From positions 1 to 33,329 of the forward strand of contig NZ_JAQVKP010000019.1 of NCBI RefSeq assembly GCF_028694605.1: a DNA stretch of 33,329 nucleotides. The letters run 5' to 3'. The position numbers were made by a program, and so were the translations under genes. Source of the DNA: Sulfurimonas sp. (GTDB lineage Bacteria; Campylobacterota; Campylobacteria; Campylobacterales; Sulfurimonadaceae). Each line of letters begins with the position of its first letter. The first letter of the stretch is position 1. The notes under the pieces were generated by a model. That model saw only the letters and a program-made list of their open reading frames with translations, did not search any database and was not told where the DNA came from. Below are positions 23,125-33,329 of the stretch, piece after piece.

Positions 23125-23403
23125 CTATTTTGCAGAAATCTCTTTTAGTTCAAAATACTCTCTTTGCAGTTCTGCATTTTCATTTTTTAGCCTTTCTATC
23201 TCTGTTTGCAGATGGTTTTCATACTCCACAAGACCCATATATACCTGCAAAGAGTTATCACCGTACAAAAGAAGTCCTATATAAATACCAAACCCGATAA
23301 CTGCAAAAAGAAGAATAAAGAACTTCGCAAAAGAGAAGCCGAGATACTTTTGCGTAAAGCTCTGAGTATCATTGATGCCGCTAAAAAGCTCCTCTTTGCT
23401 CAT
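23125..23403 (-). CDS. FtsB/DivIC-like septum formation protein
   Basis: The 92-residue protein has a short cytoplasmic N-terminus, one membrane span (about 29-48) and a coiled coil (about 58-88, HLQTEIERLKNENAELQREY). This is the topology of FtsB/DivIC, which joins FtsL and FtsQ in the divisome and activates septal wall synthesis. Sequence similarity is weak by nature in this family, so the call rests on layout and on its place 8 nt after eno, where C. jejuni also has a small protein. Confidence 0.75.
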   Translation of the reverse strand: MSKEELFSGINDTQSFTQKYLGFSFAKFFILLFAVIGFGIYIGLLLYGDNSLQVYMGLVEYENHLQTEIERLKNENAELQREYFELKEISAK

Positions 23404-23411
23404 AAGTCTTC

Positions 23412-25735
<2,324 letters not shown>

Positions 25736-25766
25736 TGTGGCTCACTTTATAGTAAATTTTAGACTC

Positions 25767-25772
25767 ATTGTA
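25767..25772 (-). promoter_or_regulatory. Candidate -10 box (TACAAT) for recA
   Basis: On the minus strand TACAAT lies 31 nt before the recA ATG. A small palindrome TGCAAT-TTTC-ATTGCA (25774-25789) lies directly upstream of it, a possible operator position. Confidence 0.4.
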
Positions 25773-25790
25773 GTGCAATTTTCATTGCAA

Positions 25791-25825
25791 GCAAAAAAAT
25801 ATGGCAAATTGTCATATTTTTTTGC
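25791..25825. repeat. 13-bp inverted repeat upstream of recA
   Basis: GCAAAAAAATATG (25791-25803) and CATATTTTTTTGC (25813-25825) are perfectly complementary, with loop GCAAATTGT. It lies 56-90 nt upstream of the recA ATG. On the plus strand its 3' arm has seven T in a row, so it could also act as a bidirectional terminator isolating recA from the element at 25882-26145. The gap from 25736 to 26169 holds no gene: this repeat, the recA promoter and the large element account for most of it. Confidence 0.6.
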
Positions 25826-25881
25826 ACCAGTTCACTTTTTTAAAAGTGAGATTTTATCCTTAATTGGTTAAAATTTAGCTA

Positions 25882-26145
25882 ATACCAAATCCGGCTAACT
25901 ATCGCTACTTAAAATAAAAGAGAAGCTATTAGCTATGAGGCGTATCTTTGCAGACCTAGCTGGGCTAAGTCAAAAAGATGCAACGAAGTAGATGATAGCT
26001 TCTCTTTTACCCACAGGGCGATTTTATAGTATGTTATTGCTTCGTTGAAACTCCTTGAAACTACTAGTAGTTCCTGCGTCGTTTCGCCTCACACTAACAT
26101 ACTATAAAATCGTTTTAAGTAGCGATAGTTAGTCGGATTTGGTAT
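25882..26145. repeat. 264-bp nested palindromic element (three-way-junction fold)
   Basis: Outer arms 25882-25914 and 26113-26145 are 33-bp inverted repeats with one mismatch (ATACCAAATCCG at the left edge). Abutting them inside are two perfect inverted repeats. Hairpin A has arms TAAAAGAGAAGCTAT (25915-25929) and its complement (25995-26009); hairpin B has arms CGATTTTATAGTATGTTA (26019-26036) and its complement (26095-26112). Hairpin A contains further stems (GACCTAGC-TGG-GCTAAGTC, 25953-25971; ATCTTT/AAAGAT). Hairpin B contains the palindrome AACTACTAGTAGTT (26059-26072). Loops A and B also match each other in inverse: TGAGGCG (25936-25942) with CGCCTCA (26085-26091), and CAACGAAG (25981-25988) with CTTCGTTG (26040-26047). 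It codes for no evident protein. It may be two inverted copies of a repeat family, a MITE, or a structured RNA. Confidence 0.85.
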
Positions 26146-26148
26146 AAT
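26143..26148 (+). promoter_or_regulatory. -10 box (TATAAT) for mqnD, formed at the edge of the palindromic element
   Basis: TATAAT straddles the right end of the 264-bp element and lies 21 nt before the mqnD ATG. An AGAGG ribosome binding site follows. The element therefore seems to supply part of the promoter of the mqnD-fliQ-murB operon. Confidence 0.55.
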
Positions 26149-26169
26149 TATTCCAAAGAGGTAATCAAA

Positions 26170-27024
26170 ATGCTAATCGCCCACTCTCCTGATGCTGACG
26201 ATATCTTTATGTACTATGCCATCAAATTTGGCTGGGTGGGGATGGACGGCGTTAAGTTTGAAAATGTCGCCGAAGATATCCAGACACTCAACGAGAAAGC
26301 ACTTGCGGGTGTTTATGAGATTGTGGCTATAAGTTTTGCTCTGTATCCTCATATAAGAGATGAATATGCCCTGTTGCGTACCGCTGTGAGTTTTGGTGAC
26401 GGGTATGGACCTAAAATCATCAAAAAAAAGGATGCGAAGCTCAAGCGCAACTTTAAAGTCGCACTTAGCGGCGAACATACGACAAATGCGATGCTCTTTC
26501 GTATAGCCTACCCTGATGCACGCATAACTTATATGAACTTTTTGGAGATAGAAGAGGCTGTTTTAAGCGGCAAAGTCGATGCGGGGGTGCTTATCCATGA
26601 GAGTATTTTGACTTATGACAGTGAACTTGAAGTTGAGAGAGAGATGTGGGACATCTGGCAGGAACTCTCAGGCGGGGGGCTTCCTCTGCCTCTTGGCGGT
26701 ATGGCGATTATGCGCTCAATTCCGCTCAATAAGGCTATAGAGTATGAAGCAACACTAACAAAAGCAGTAAGAGTTGCAAGGGAGCATAAAGCAAAACTCT
26801 CAGAGATGCTCTTGGAGAGAAACCTTGTACGCATTGATGCCCCAACACTTGACAAATATCTTGAACTTTACGCAAACGATGATTCGGTCTCTTTAAACGA
26901 GCTACAGTACAGGGCGATAAACAAACTTTTTGAAATCGGGTATAAACATGGATTTTATGATGCTCTTGTGCATGCGCAAGATTTTATGATACCGACAGAG
27001 TATAAAGAGCTGAGAAACTCCTAA
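26170..27024 (+). CDS. mqnD: 1,4-dihydroxy-6-naphthoate synthase MqnD (futalosine menaquinone pathway)
   Basis: MqnD converts cyclic dehypoxanthinyl futalosine to 1,4-dihydroxy-6-naphthoate in the cytoplasm. The 284-residue protein has the periplasmic-binding-protein-like fold and motifs of the family: AHSPDADDIFMYYAIKFG at the N-terminus, EIVAISFALYPHI, SFGDGYGPKII, VDAGVLIHESILTYD, and GGGLPLPLGGMAI. The HSPDaDD start distinguishes it from MqnA. Menaquinone is the quinone expected for anaerobic respiration in this group. Its stop overlaps the fliQ ATG (TAATG), an operon with fliQ and murB. Confidence 0.92.
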   Translation: MLIAHSPDADDIFMYYAIKFGWVGMDGVKFENVAEDIQTLNEKALAGVYEIVAISFALYPHIRDEYALLRTAVSFGDGYGPKIIKKKDAKLKRNFKVALSGEHTTNAMLFRIAYPDARITYMNFLEIEEAVLSGKVDAGVLIHESILTYDSELEVEREMWDIWQELSGGGLPLPLGGMAIMRSIPLNKAIEYEATLTKAVRVAREHKAKLSEMLLERNLVRIDAPTLDKYLELYANDDSVSLNELQYRAINKLFEIGYKHGFYDALVHAQDFMIPTEYKELRNS

Positions 27025-27290
27025 TGGAAGCAAAACTTATCTCTTTAGGGATTGAGACCTTCAAGATAGCTCTTCTTCTCGCACTTCCCGGATTGCTTGT
27101 CGGTATGCTTATAGGTTTGGCGGTGAGTATCTTTCAAGCAACTACACAAATCAACGAAATGACGCTTAGTTTTATCCCTAAAATAGTCGGCGTTGCGATT
27201 GTCATCATCTTAACGATGCCATGGATGTTAAATACAATGATAGATTTTTCAACTGAAATTTTCAATATGATGCCAAGTTTTGTTGAGTGA
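27024..27290 (+). CDS. fliQ: Flagellar export gate protein FliQ
   Basis: FliQ is a small subunit of the type III export gate at the base of the flagellum. The 88-residue protein has two membrane spans (about 15-38 and 53-73) and family motifs ALPGLLVGMLIGLAVSIFQA, TQINEMTLSFIPKI and LTMPWMLNTM. The length is standard. It lies between mqnD and murB, coupled to both by overlaps (TAATG and TGATG), and far from other flagellar genes, an arrangement also seen for fliQ-murB in Campylobacter as I remember it. Confidence 0.97.
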   Translation: MEAKLISLGIETFKIALLLALPGLLVGMLIGLAVSIFQATTQINEMTLSFIPKIVGVAIVIILTMPWMLNTMIDFSTEIFNMMPSFVE

Positions 27291-28117
27291 TGCAAAAAAC
27301 AGCTATTGATTTTTCAAAATACTCTTCCATCAAAATAGGCAATATTGCAGAAGTAGCAATCTTGGAAGATTGCACACAAGCATACCAAAACCACTATATT
27401 ATCGGTTCATGCAATAATATTCTAATGGGCTTGGAGCCTCCTCCGTTACTTAAGATTTCAAAAAGGTATGACTATATCAAGATAGAAGACGGTACCATTA
27501 AAATCGGCGCGGCAACACCTTTTGGAAAAATTGCCTCATTTTGTAAAAAAAACGATATCGCCGATTTTGAGTTTCTCTCCCATCTTCCTGGAACGCTTGG
27601 CGGACTTGTTTTTATGAATGCGGGGCTTAAAGAGTATGAGATTTTTAACAACCTTGTCTCTGTTGTCACATGCGGTGGAGCTTTTCTAAAAGAAGAGATA
27701 GTCCACGGGTATAGATATACAGATATAAAAAGCCCGATTTTAGAGGCAACTTTTAAACTCTCTTACGGTTTTAGCAAAGAGAAGCAGGAGATGTTTAAAA
27801 AAATGCGCCAAAATCAGCCAAAAACTCCAAGTGCGGGAAGTTGTTTTAAAAATCCTGTAGGCGATTATGCAGGAAGACTTATAGAAGCAGTAGGGCTAAA
27901 GGGTCACAGAGTAGGGGGCATGGAGTTTAGCTCACAACATGCAAACTTTTTGGTCAATACGCTCAACGGAACTTTTGATGAGGCAATATACCTTATACAA
28001 GAGGCACAAAAGAGAGTTTATGATGCGTTTGGGATTTGGCTTGAGTGTGAAATTGCGGTTTTAGATGTAAGATATATGGGCGAAAAATCGCCGCTTAACA
28101 ATCCCTACAGAAAGTAG
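27290..28117 (+). CDS. murB: UDP-N-acetylenolpyruvoylglucosamine reductase MurB
   Basis: MurB reduces UDP-GlcNAc-enolpyruvate to UDP-MurNAc with NADPH and FAD in peptidoglycan synthesis. The 275-residue protein is a short-form MurB: YIIGSCNNILMG (FAD), EFLSHLPGTLGGLVFMNAG, GYRYTDIKSPILEATF, the conserved TPSAGSCFKNPVGDYAGRL with the catalytic Ser, and HANFLVN. The ATG at 27290 overlaps the fliQ stop (TGATG); a GTG one codon upstream is less likely. The end is 3 nt from the convergent nifU stop. Confidence 0.97.
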   Translation: MQKTAIDFSKYSSIKIGNIAEVAILEDCTQAYQNHYIIGSCNNILMGLEPPPLLKISKRYDYIKIEDGTIKIGAATPFGKIASFCKKNDIADFEFLSHLPGTLGGLVFMNAGLKEYEIFNNLVSVVTCGGAFLKEEIVHGYRYTDIKSPILEATFKLSYGFSKEKQEMFKKMRQNQPKTPSAGSCFKNPVGDYAGRLIEAVGLKGHRVGGMEFSSQHANFLVNTLNGTFDEAIYLIQEAQKRVYDAFGIWLECEIAVLDVRYMGEKSPLNNPYRK

Positions 28118-28120
28118 GAA

Positions 28121-29095
28121 TTATATAGGTAAAACTCTGATTTTTTTAGAGAGTTTCTCTTTGAGTGTTGCCTCTATCGCATAGAGTGTTCCTGTCGCAG
28201 AACTTGCGCAGCCGTTACATGCGCCAAGATAGCGTATATAGACATCTATATAGTCCGGAGATGGCTTAACGTCTATAACTTCCATATTTCCGCCGTCCAT
28301 GATAAGAAACTGGCGTACATTTTCATCAATAACCGCATCGATAGCTTTTATCTGCCCAACCAAAGTCATCGCCTCAAAACTTGCCTTTGAGCCTGCATCT
28401 GCCGCTGCTCTCATCTTCTCTTCATCCATCTCTTTGCGAGTGTCTCTTAAAATATCCACCAGATAATACTCCCTTTTTTCATGTCCGCCCGGTCTTATAC
28501 AGCTCTTACAAAAACCGCCTGCTTTTGTGTAGTCTGTTATTTGTTCAATCGTCGTTAAGTCGTTAAGTCTGATAACCTCTTGAAGTGTTTTCAAGCTTAC
28601 TCTTGCACACTCACAAACGATAATCTCCTCTTCAAAGCTTCCCTCATCTACGCCCAGATAGAGTGAAGCCGCCTTTTTGATAACATCATACGCCATAACG
28701 GAGCAGTGCATCTTTTGAGGCGGAACTGCCGGAACATCCGGATGGTCACGAAGAGCAAATTCAACATCAATATTGGTTATTTTTACTGCTTCTTTGACTG
28801 TTTTGCCGATACAAAGCTCCGTCATAATATCTGAACTCGCTATCGCAGTTCCACATCCAAAACTCTTAAATTTAGAGTTTACGATAATGTCTGTTTTTGG
28901 GTCAACTTCCCAGTAAAGTCTTACTGCATCCCCGCAACTCTCCGCACCAAAATCTGCTACGATAAGTTTGTTTCCATTTTTCTCCGCTTGTTCCGGAGTT
29001 ATTTCGCCCTGATGATTTGGGTTGTTCATCAAAGTTGTTACTTTGTTTGAGTACGCATCCCACAGAGAAGCACCCAATAAATCGTTCTTTGCCAT
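28121..29095 (-). CDS. nifU: Fe-S cluster scaffold protein NifU (full three-domain form)
   Basis: NifU assembles Fe-S clusters with sulfur from NifS. The 324-residue protein has three parts. The N-terminal IscU-like domain carries cysteines in AESCGDA, FGCGTAIAS and KMHCSVMAY. The central [2Fe-2S] ferredoxin-like domain has CECARVS and GFCKSCIRPGG. The C-terminal Nfu domain has CNGCASSATGT. This long form is typical of Nif systems and also serves as the general Fe-S machinery in Campylobacterota such as Helicobacter pylori. It would supply NirJ, LeuC and other clustered proteins here. It lies downstream of nifS, after a hairpin-rich spacer. Confidence 0.97.
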   Translation of the reverse strand: MAKNDLLGASLWDAYSNKVTTLMNNPNHQGEITPEQAEKNGNKLIVADFGAESCGDAVRLYWEVDPKTDIIVNSKFKSFGCGTAIASSDIMTELCIGKTVKEAVKITNIDVEFALRDHPDVPAVPPQKMHCSVMAYDVIKKAASLYLGVDEGSFEEEIIVCECARVSLKTLQEVIRLNDLTTIEQITDYTKAGGFCKSCIRPGGHEKREYYLVDILRDTRKEMDEEKMRAAADAGSKASFEAMTLVGQIKAIDAVIDENVRQFLIMDGGNMEVIDVKPSPDYIDVYIRYLGACNGCASSATGTLYAIEATLKEKLSKKIRVLPI

Positions 29096-29136
29096 CTTTT
29101 TTCCTTTAATTTATTATTTTATAACTTAAAATTTCT

Positions 29137-30470
<1,334 letters not shown>

Positions 30471-30514
30471 TCATTTTAATTAAGAGTAATTTTGTCTCTT
30501 TTTAGTTTCGTATA

Positions 30515-30573
30515 GTAATAAGTTTGTTATTACGATATGCTTAAATGAAATAATACTTCAAACTCATTTAAGC
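30515..30573. promoter_or_regulatory. Two inverted repeats in the nifS / 30616 divergent promoter region
   Basis: GTAATAA-GTTTG-TTATTAC (30515-30533) is a perfect 7-bp repeat and overlaps a possible minus-strand -10 region (TACTAT) for nifS. GCTTAAATG (30539-30547) and CATTTAAGC (30565-30573) form a 9-bp repeat with a 17-nt gap, ending right at the TATAAT of the divergent gene. Both are placed as operators would be. The regulator is unknown. Confidence 0.45.
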
Positions 30574-30579
30574 TATAAT
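30574..30579 (+). promoter_or_regulatory. -10 box (TATAAT) for the gene at 30616
   Basis: Perfect TATAAT 36 nt before the ATG, followed by an AGGA ribosome binding site (30605-30608). No clear -35 box, as is common in Campylobacterota. Confidence 0.5.
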
Positions 30580-30615
30580 TATAGTTGATGTTAAAAATTA
30601 ATTTAGGAATATCAC

Positions 30616-31122
30616 ATGTGCAATTTCAACAGACAAGACGAAGAGACAAAAGCGCGTTTGCATTTACTTATGCAAGAGTGTGCACAAAAAGCCGGCAGCG
30701 TTAACTCTCTTTTAGCTCTCATTGAAGCCATAAGAGAGAAAAAGCCAAATGCACTTATAGACAGTTCATGCAAAGTGGAATCCAAAGGGCTTAGACTATC
30801 GTGGAACAAAATCATCTTTAAAGATAAGTTTGATGTTTTAGAAGAAGTTGTGCGTTTGCGTGATGTCTCTGATGGAATCGGACGCAATATTCTTGACGCA
30901 AAGAGTGAAAAAAAGAGAAAAAAAATCCTCAATATGCTTAAAACACTCTCTCCAATAGAGTTTAAGGTAGTGGCAAAAGATGGACAAAAAGCGGATGGAT
31001 TTGAGCTAAAGATTTTTGAAACACTTCAAGAGGAGAGTGCAACAATAAACCCTCTCTTTGCCGCACTCTTTTTCTGTTCGCCTGAGTTTACAAAAAAAGC
31101 ACTTAAGTACGAAATAGCTTAA
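30616..31122 (+). CDS. Conserved-looking cytoplasmic protein of unknown function
   Basis: The 168-residue protein has no signal peptide or membrane span. It is helix-rich and strongly charged (for example ARLHLLMQECAQKAGSV and KSEKKRKKILNMLKTLSP). The start ATG at 30616 has AGGA at normal distance and a TATAAT further up. Cys residues occur at the N-terminus (MCNF), in QECAQ and DSSCKVE, and near the C-terminus (FFCSPEF); they are not in a known metal-binding spacing. I do not recognise a family. It is divergent from nifS and shares its regulatory region, so co-regulation with Fe-S assembly is possible but untested. Its stop overlaps the convergent rsuA-like stop by 4 nt. Confidence 0.75.
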   Translation: MCNFNRQDEETKARLHLLMQECAQKAGSVNSLLALIEAIREKKPNALIDSSCKVESKGLRLSWNKIIFKDKFDVLEEVVRLRDVSDGIGRNILDAKSEKKRKKILNMLKTLSPIEFKVVAKDGQKADGFELKIFETLQEESATINPLFAALFFCSPEFTKKALKYEIA

Positions 31123-31805
31123 AGCGAGAGGATTTTATACTCGCCTGCTTCTAAATCTTCCACACCAAACTCTCCAAAACGCACTCGATGGAGTGCGACA
31201 ACTTTGTTTCCGACTGCGCCAAACATCCGCTTGACTTGATGGTAGCGTCCTTCACAAATCTCCAAACGAACTTTTTTTTCATCAATAATTTCAAGTTTTG
31301 CCGGTAAAAGCGGTTTTTTCTCTCCATGAAGCATCAGCGTACCGTTTGCAAATATCTCTGCCTCGTCACCCTTAAGCGGCTGCGCAAGTGTCACTTCATA
31401 CACTTTGGCTATATCGCTTTTTGGGCTTGTAAGTTTGTGATTTAGCACCCCATTATCGGTAAGCAAAATCGCTCCTGTCGTGTCGGCATCAAGCCTGCCG
31501 ACAGTTGCAATTTTTGGGTTACGTCTCTGCCAACGCTGCGGAAGAAGAGAATAGACAAGCACGCCGCCATCGCTGTGTGAACAGACAACGCCGCTTGGTT
31601 TGTTCATAAGCAGTACAAGAGTTTCATCATCAAGCTTCTCGCCATCAACCGTGATATCAATATGATGTGCTTTTTCCCGTACATCAAAAACCCTGACGTC
31701 TTTTATGGAGACCACATTTTTGCTCAAAAATTTCTTTACTTCGCTTCTTGTGCAGTATCCGAGGTTTGAGAGGTGCGCATCAACTCTTTTGTAACTATTT
31801 TGCAT
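31119..31805 (-). CDS. 16S/23S rRNA pseudouridine synthase, RsuA/RluB family
   Basis: The 228-residue enzyme isomerises a specific uridine in ribosomal RNA. An N-terminal S4 RNA-binding domain (VDAHLSNLGYCTRSEVKKFL) precedes the catalytic domain with VLLMNKPSGVVCSHSDGG, the catalytic Asp in VGRLDADTTGAILLTDNG, AKVYEVTL, and EGRYHQVKRMFGAVGNKVVA. The short length and motif wording suit RsuA (16S) slightly better than RluB/E/F, but the target position cannot be fixed by eye. Confidence 0.9.
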   Translation of the reverse strand: MQNSYKRVDAHLSNLGYCTRSEVKKFLSKNVVSIKDVRVFDVREKAHHIDITVDGEKLDDETLVLLMNKPSGVVCSHSDGGVLVYSLLPQRWQRRNPKIATVGRLDADTTGAILLTDNGVLNHKLTSPKSDIAKVYEVTLAQPLKGDEAEIFANGTLMLHGEKKPLLPAKLEIIDEKKVRLEICEGRYHQVKRMFGAVGNKVVALHRVRFGEFGVEDLEAGEYKILSL

Positions 31806-31872
31806 CTAAATATCTTTTTTGAAAAAATATTATCATCTTTTGAGTTAAATTTTATACAAAACACAAAAATGC

Positions 31873-31878
31873 TATAAT
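31873..31878 (+). promoter_or_regulatory. -10 box (TATAAT) for leuC
   Basis: Perfect TATAAT 41 nt before the leuC ATG, in the short gap after the rsuA-like gene start; AAGGA (31904-31908) is the ribosome binding site, 11 nt from the ATG. Confidence 0.5.
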
Positions 31879-31919
31879 CCGCAAAAATTAAGAAGCCAAA
31901 ATCAAGGAACTATATTCTC

Positions 31920-33179
31920 ATGGGACAAACAATAACAGAAAAAATATTTTCAGAACATGTCGGCAAACCTGTTTATGCAGGTGAAATCATCCGCTGCAAC
32001 ATCGATATGGTTATAGGAAACGACATCACTACTCCTATCTCTATCAAAGCTTTTGAGGACAGCGGTGCGACAAAACTTGCAAATCCTGACGGTTTTTCCA
32101 TAGTTCTTGACCACTTTATCCCTGCAAAAGATATAGCAAGCGCAAATCAGGCACGTATCAGCCGTGATTTTGCTAAAAAACACAACCTAAAAAACTTTTT
32201 TGATGAAAAAGACATGGGAATTGAGCATGCGCTATTGCCTGAAAAAGGGCTTGTAGTTCCGGGAGATGTTATCATCGGCGCAGACAGCCATACATGTACA
32301 CACGGCGCACTTGGGGCATTTTCTACGGGTATGGGTTCGACTGATCTGGCATTTGCAATGGTGACTGGCGGAAACTGGTTTAAAGTTCCTGAGTCTATAA
32401 AAGTGGTCCTTAGCGGCAAACCCGGCAAATATACGACCGGCAAAGATATCATTCTTGAAATTATCCGCATGATTGGGGTGGACGGCGCACTGTACAGAAC
32501 TTTAGAGTTTACGGGAAGCACAATCGAACATCTTACTATGGATGATAGATTTTCTATGTGCAACATGGCTATCGAAGCTGGAGCAAAAAGCGGAATCGTA
32601 GCTTATGACCATATCACAGAGGCGTTTTTGGCAGATAAAAACTTAGCCCGTACGCCAAAAATCCATCACTCCGACGCGGACGCTTCTTATGTGCAGATTT
32701 TAGAGATAGATGTGGCAAATCTTGAGCCTGTTATCGCTTATCCGTTTCTGCCTTCAAACGGGCACAGTATAACACAAGCGGTAAATGACAAGATTAAGAT
32801 AGATCAGGCATTTATAGGAAGCTGTACAAACGGCAGACTAAGCGACTTGCAGGTTGCAGCGGAGATACTAAAGGGTAAAAAAGTGCATCCTGATGTTCGT
32901 CTTATCGTTACTCCCGGAACACAGATGATACTAAGAGAGGCAAGCAAGCTCGGCTATATTGACATTATCGTAGATGCGGGCGGCGTTGTGAGCAACCCTA
33001 CGTGCGGAGCTTGCCTTGGCGGATATATGGGGATTTTGGGAGACAACGAAGTGGCAGTCTCTACTACAAACCGCAACTTTGTCGGTCGTATGGGAAGCAG
33101 AAGCTCTAAAGTTTACTTGGCAAACTCGGCGGTTGCAGCTGCCTCTGCTATCAATGGTTACATTTGTGACCCTAGATAA
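31920..33179 (+). CDS. leuC: 3-isopropylmalate dehydratase large subunit LeuC
   Basis: LeuC with LeuD isomerises 2- to 3-isopropylmalate in leucine synthesis using a [4Fe-4S] cluster. The 419-residue protein is the shorter, archaeal-like form of the family. Cluster ligands are C302 (GSCTNGRLSDLQ) and C362/C365 (NPTCGACLGGYMG). Other family segments are IIGADSHTCTHGALGAFSTG and GRMGSRSSKVYLAN. The related homoaconitase large subunit HacA is nearly the same by motif, but leucine synthesis is the likely role in this lineage. leuD is not in the window. The next gene is convergent. Confidence 0.9.
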   Translation: MGQTITEKIFSEHVGKPVYAGEIIRCNIDMVIGNDITTPISIKAFEDSGATKLANPDGFSIVLDHFIPAKDIASANQARISRDFAKKHNLKNFFDEKDMGIEHALLPEKGLVVPGDVIIGADSHTCTHGALGAFSTGMGSTDLAFAMVTGGNWFKVPESIKVVLSGKPGKYTTGKDIILEIIRMIGVDGALYRTLEFTGSTIEHLTMDDRFSMCNMAIEAGAKSGIVAYDHITEAFLADKNLARTPKIHHSDADASYVQILEIDVANLEPVIAYPFLPSNGHSITQAVNDKIKIDQAFIGSCTNGRLSDLQVAAEILKGKKVHPDVRLIVTPGTQMILREASKLGYIDIIVDAGGVVSNPTCGACLGGYMGILGDNEVAVSTTNRNFVGRMGSRSSKVYLANSAVAAASAINGYICDPR

Positions 33180-33206
33180 ATACAAATAATGAATTAATCT
33201 CTTAAC

Positions 33207-33329
33207 TCAACTTTCGCACATAAAACCCAGCTCTTTTTTGGTGTAAGCACCGATAACAGCGACAAGATGTTGTAATTCCTTTGAAGTCTTGAGATTTTTA
33301 TGGATATTGGCTATGTTGGTAAGGATTTG
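33207..33329 (-). CDS. C-terminal end of an unidentified protein (cut by window edge)
   Basis: On the minus strand an open frame runs from the window end to a TGA at 33207-33209, giving 40 residues that include NIHKNLKTSKELQHLVAVIG and AYTKKELGFMCES. It is uninterrupted, has protein-like composition and ends 27 nt from the convergent leuC stop, as a real gene would. Too little is present to name it. Confidence 0.65.
   Translation of the reverse strand, partial: QILTNIANIHKNLKTSKELQHLVAVIGAYTKKELGFMCES

Noticed and set aside
25930..25994. Small ORF inside the palindromic element
   Set aside because: No open frame of useful length with a ribosome binding site exists in the loops; the structure explains the sequence better.
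25882..26145. CRISPR array, tRNA or retron
   Set aside because: Repeats are inverted rather than direct and spaced; there is no tRNA cloverleaf or CCA; no reverse transcriptase gene is near.
28118..28120. Terminator between convergent murB and nifU
   Set aside because: Only 3 nt separate the two stops and no hairpin with a T-run is visible at the junction.

Overview
The window reads as chromosome from a Campylobacterota (epsilonproteobacterial) denitrifier, most like Sulfurimonas. The evidence is low GC, the block recA-eno-FtsB-like-AMIN next to mqnD-fliQ-murB (close to the arrangement I remember from Campylobacter jejuni), Nif-type NifU/NifS as Fe-S assembly proteins, futalosine-route menaquinone synthesis (MqnD), and a cNor plus cytochrome cd1 nitrite reductase cluster. 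The species call is inference; no database was searched.

Region 1 (1-2500): the 3' part of a 5S rRNA gene, then about 1.5 kb of decayed genes (a frameshifted and internally deleted short-chain dehydrogenase, a truncated cytochrome c peroxidase-like gene, and remnants of a multihaem-cytochrome-like gene), then a small lipoprotein gene and a divergent 64-residue membrane protein gene.

Region 2 (2500-12680, plus strand): the nitrite and NO respiration locus. A perfect FNR/DNR-type box (2537-2550) at a class II distance from a -10 box precedes a 108-residue membrane protein, norC, norB and an untracked 54-residue single-span protein. A hairpin-containing leader and nirS (cytochrome cd1) follow. 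Then come a NirC-like cytochrome, nirJ, nirF and nirE (haem d1 synthesis), coupled by overlaps or zero gaps. The last two genes, overlapping nirE, are an unusual histidine kinase whose input is a flavodiiron-like diiron (ODP) domain, and its OmpR-type regulator. Together they would make NO from nitrite, reduce NO to N2O, build the d1 cofactor, and probably sense O2 or NO.

Region 3 (12675-18543, minus strand): a tightly coupled operon, in transcription order: a periplasmic unknown protein, a MacB/LolC-like permease, its LolD-like ATPase, a haem-copper-oxidase-like membrane protein that keeps haem ligands but lacks the catalytic-metal His pair, a second polytopic membrane protein, a YceI-like protein and a Sel1-repeat protein. 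I regard this as the best candidate for an undescribed system.

Region 4 (18613-25735): a metallophosphoesterase, a SYLF-domain protein, a DUF3015 protein, a DUF4105 protein whose start appears to be a non-AUG codon, then the minus-strand recA-eno-FtsB-like-AMIN operon.

Region 5 (25736-33329): a 434-nt gap holding a 264-bp element with nested inverted repeats that fits a three-way junction; mqnD-fliQ-murB; nifS-nifU with a hairpin-rich spacer; a small unknown gene; an RsuA-family pseudouridine synthase; leuC; and the 3' end of an unknown minus-strand gene.
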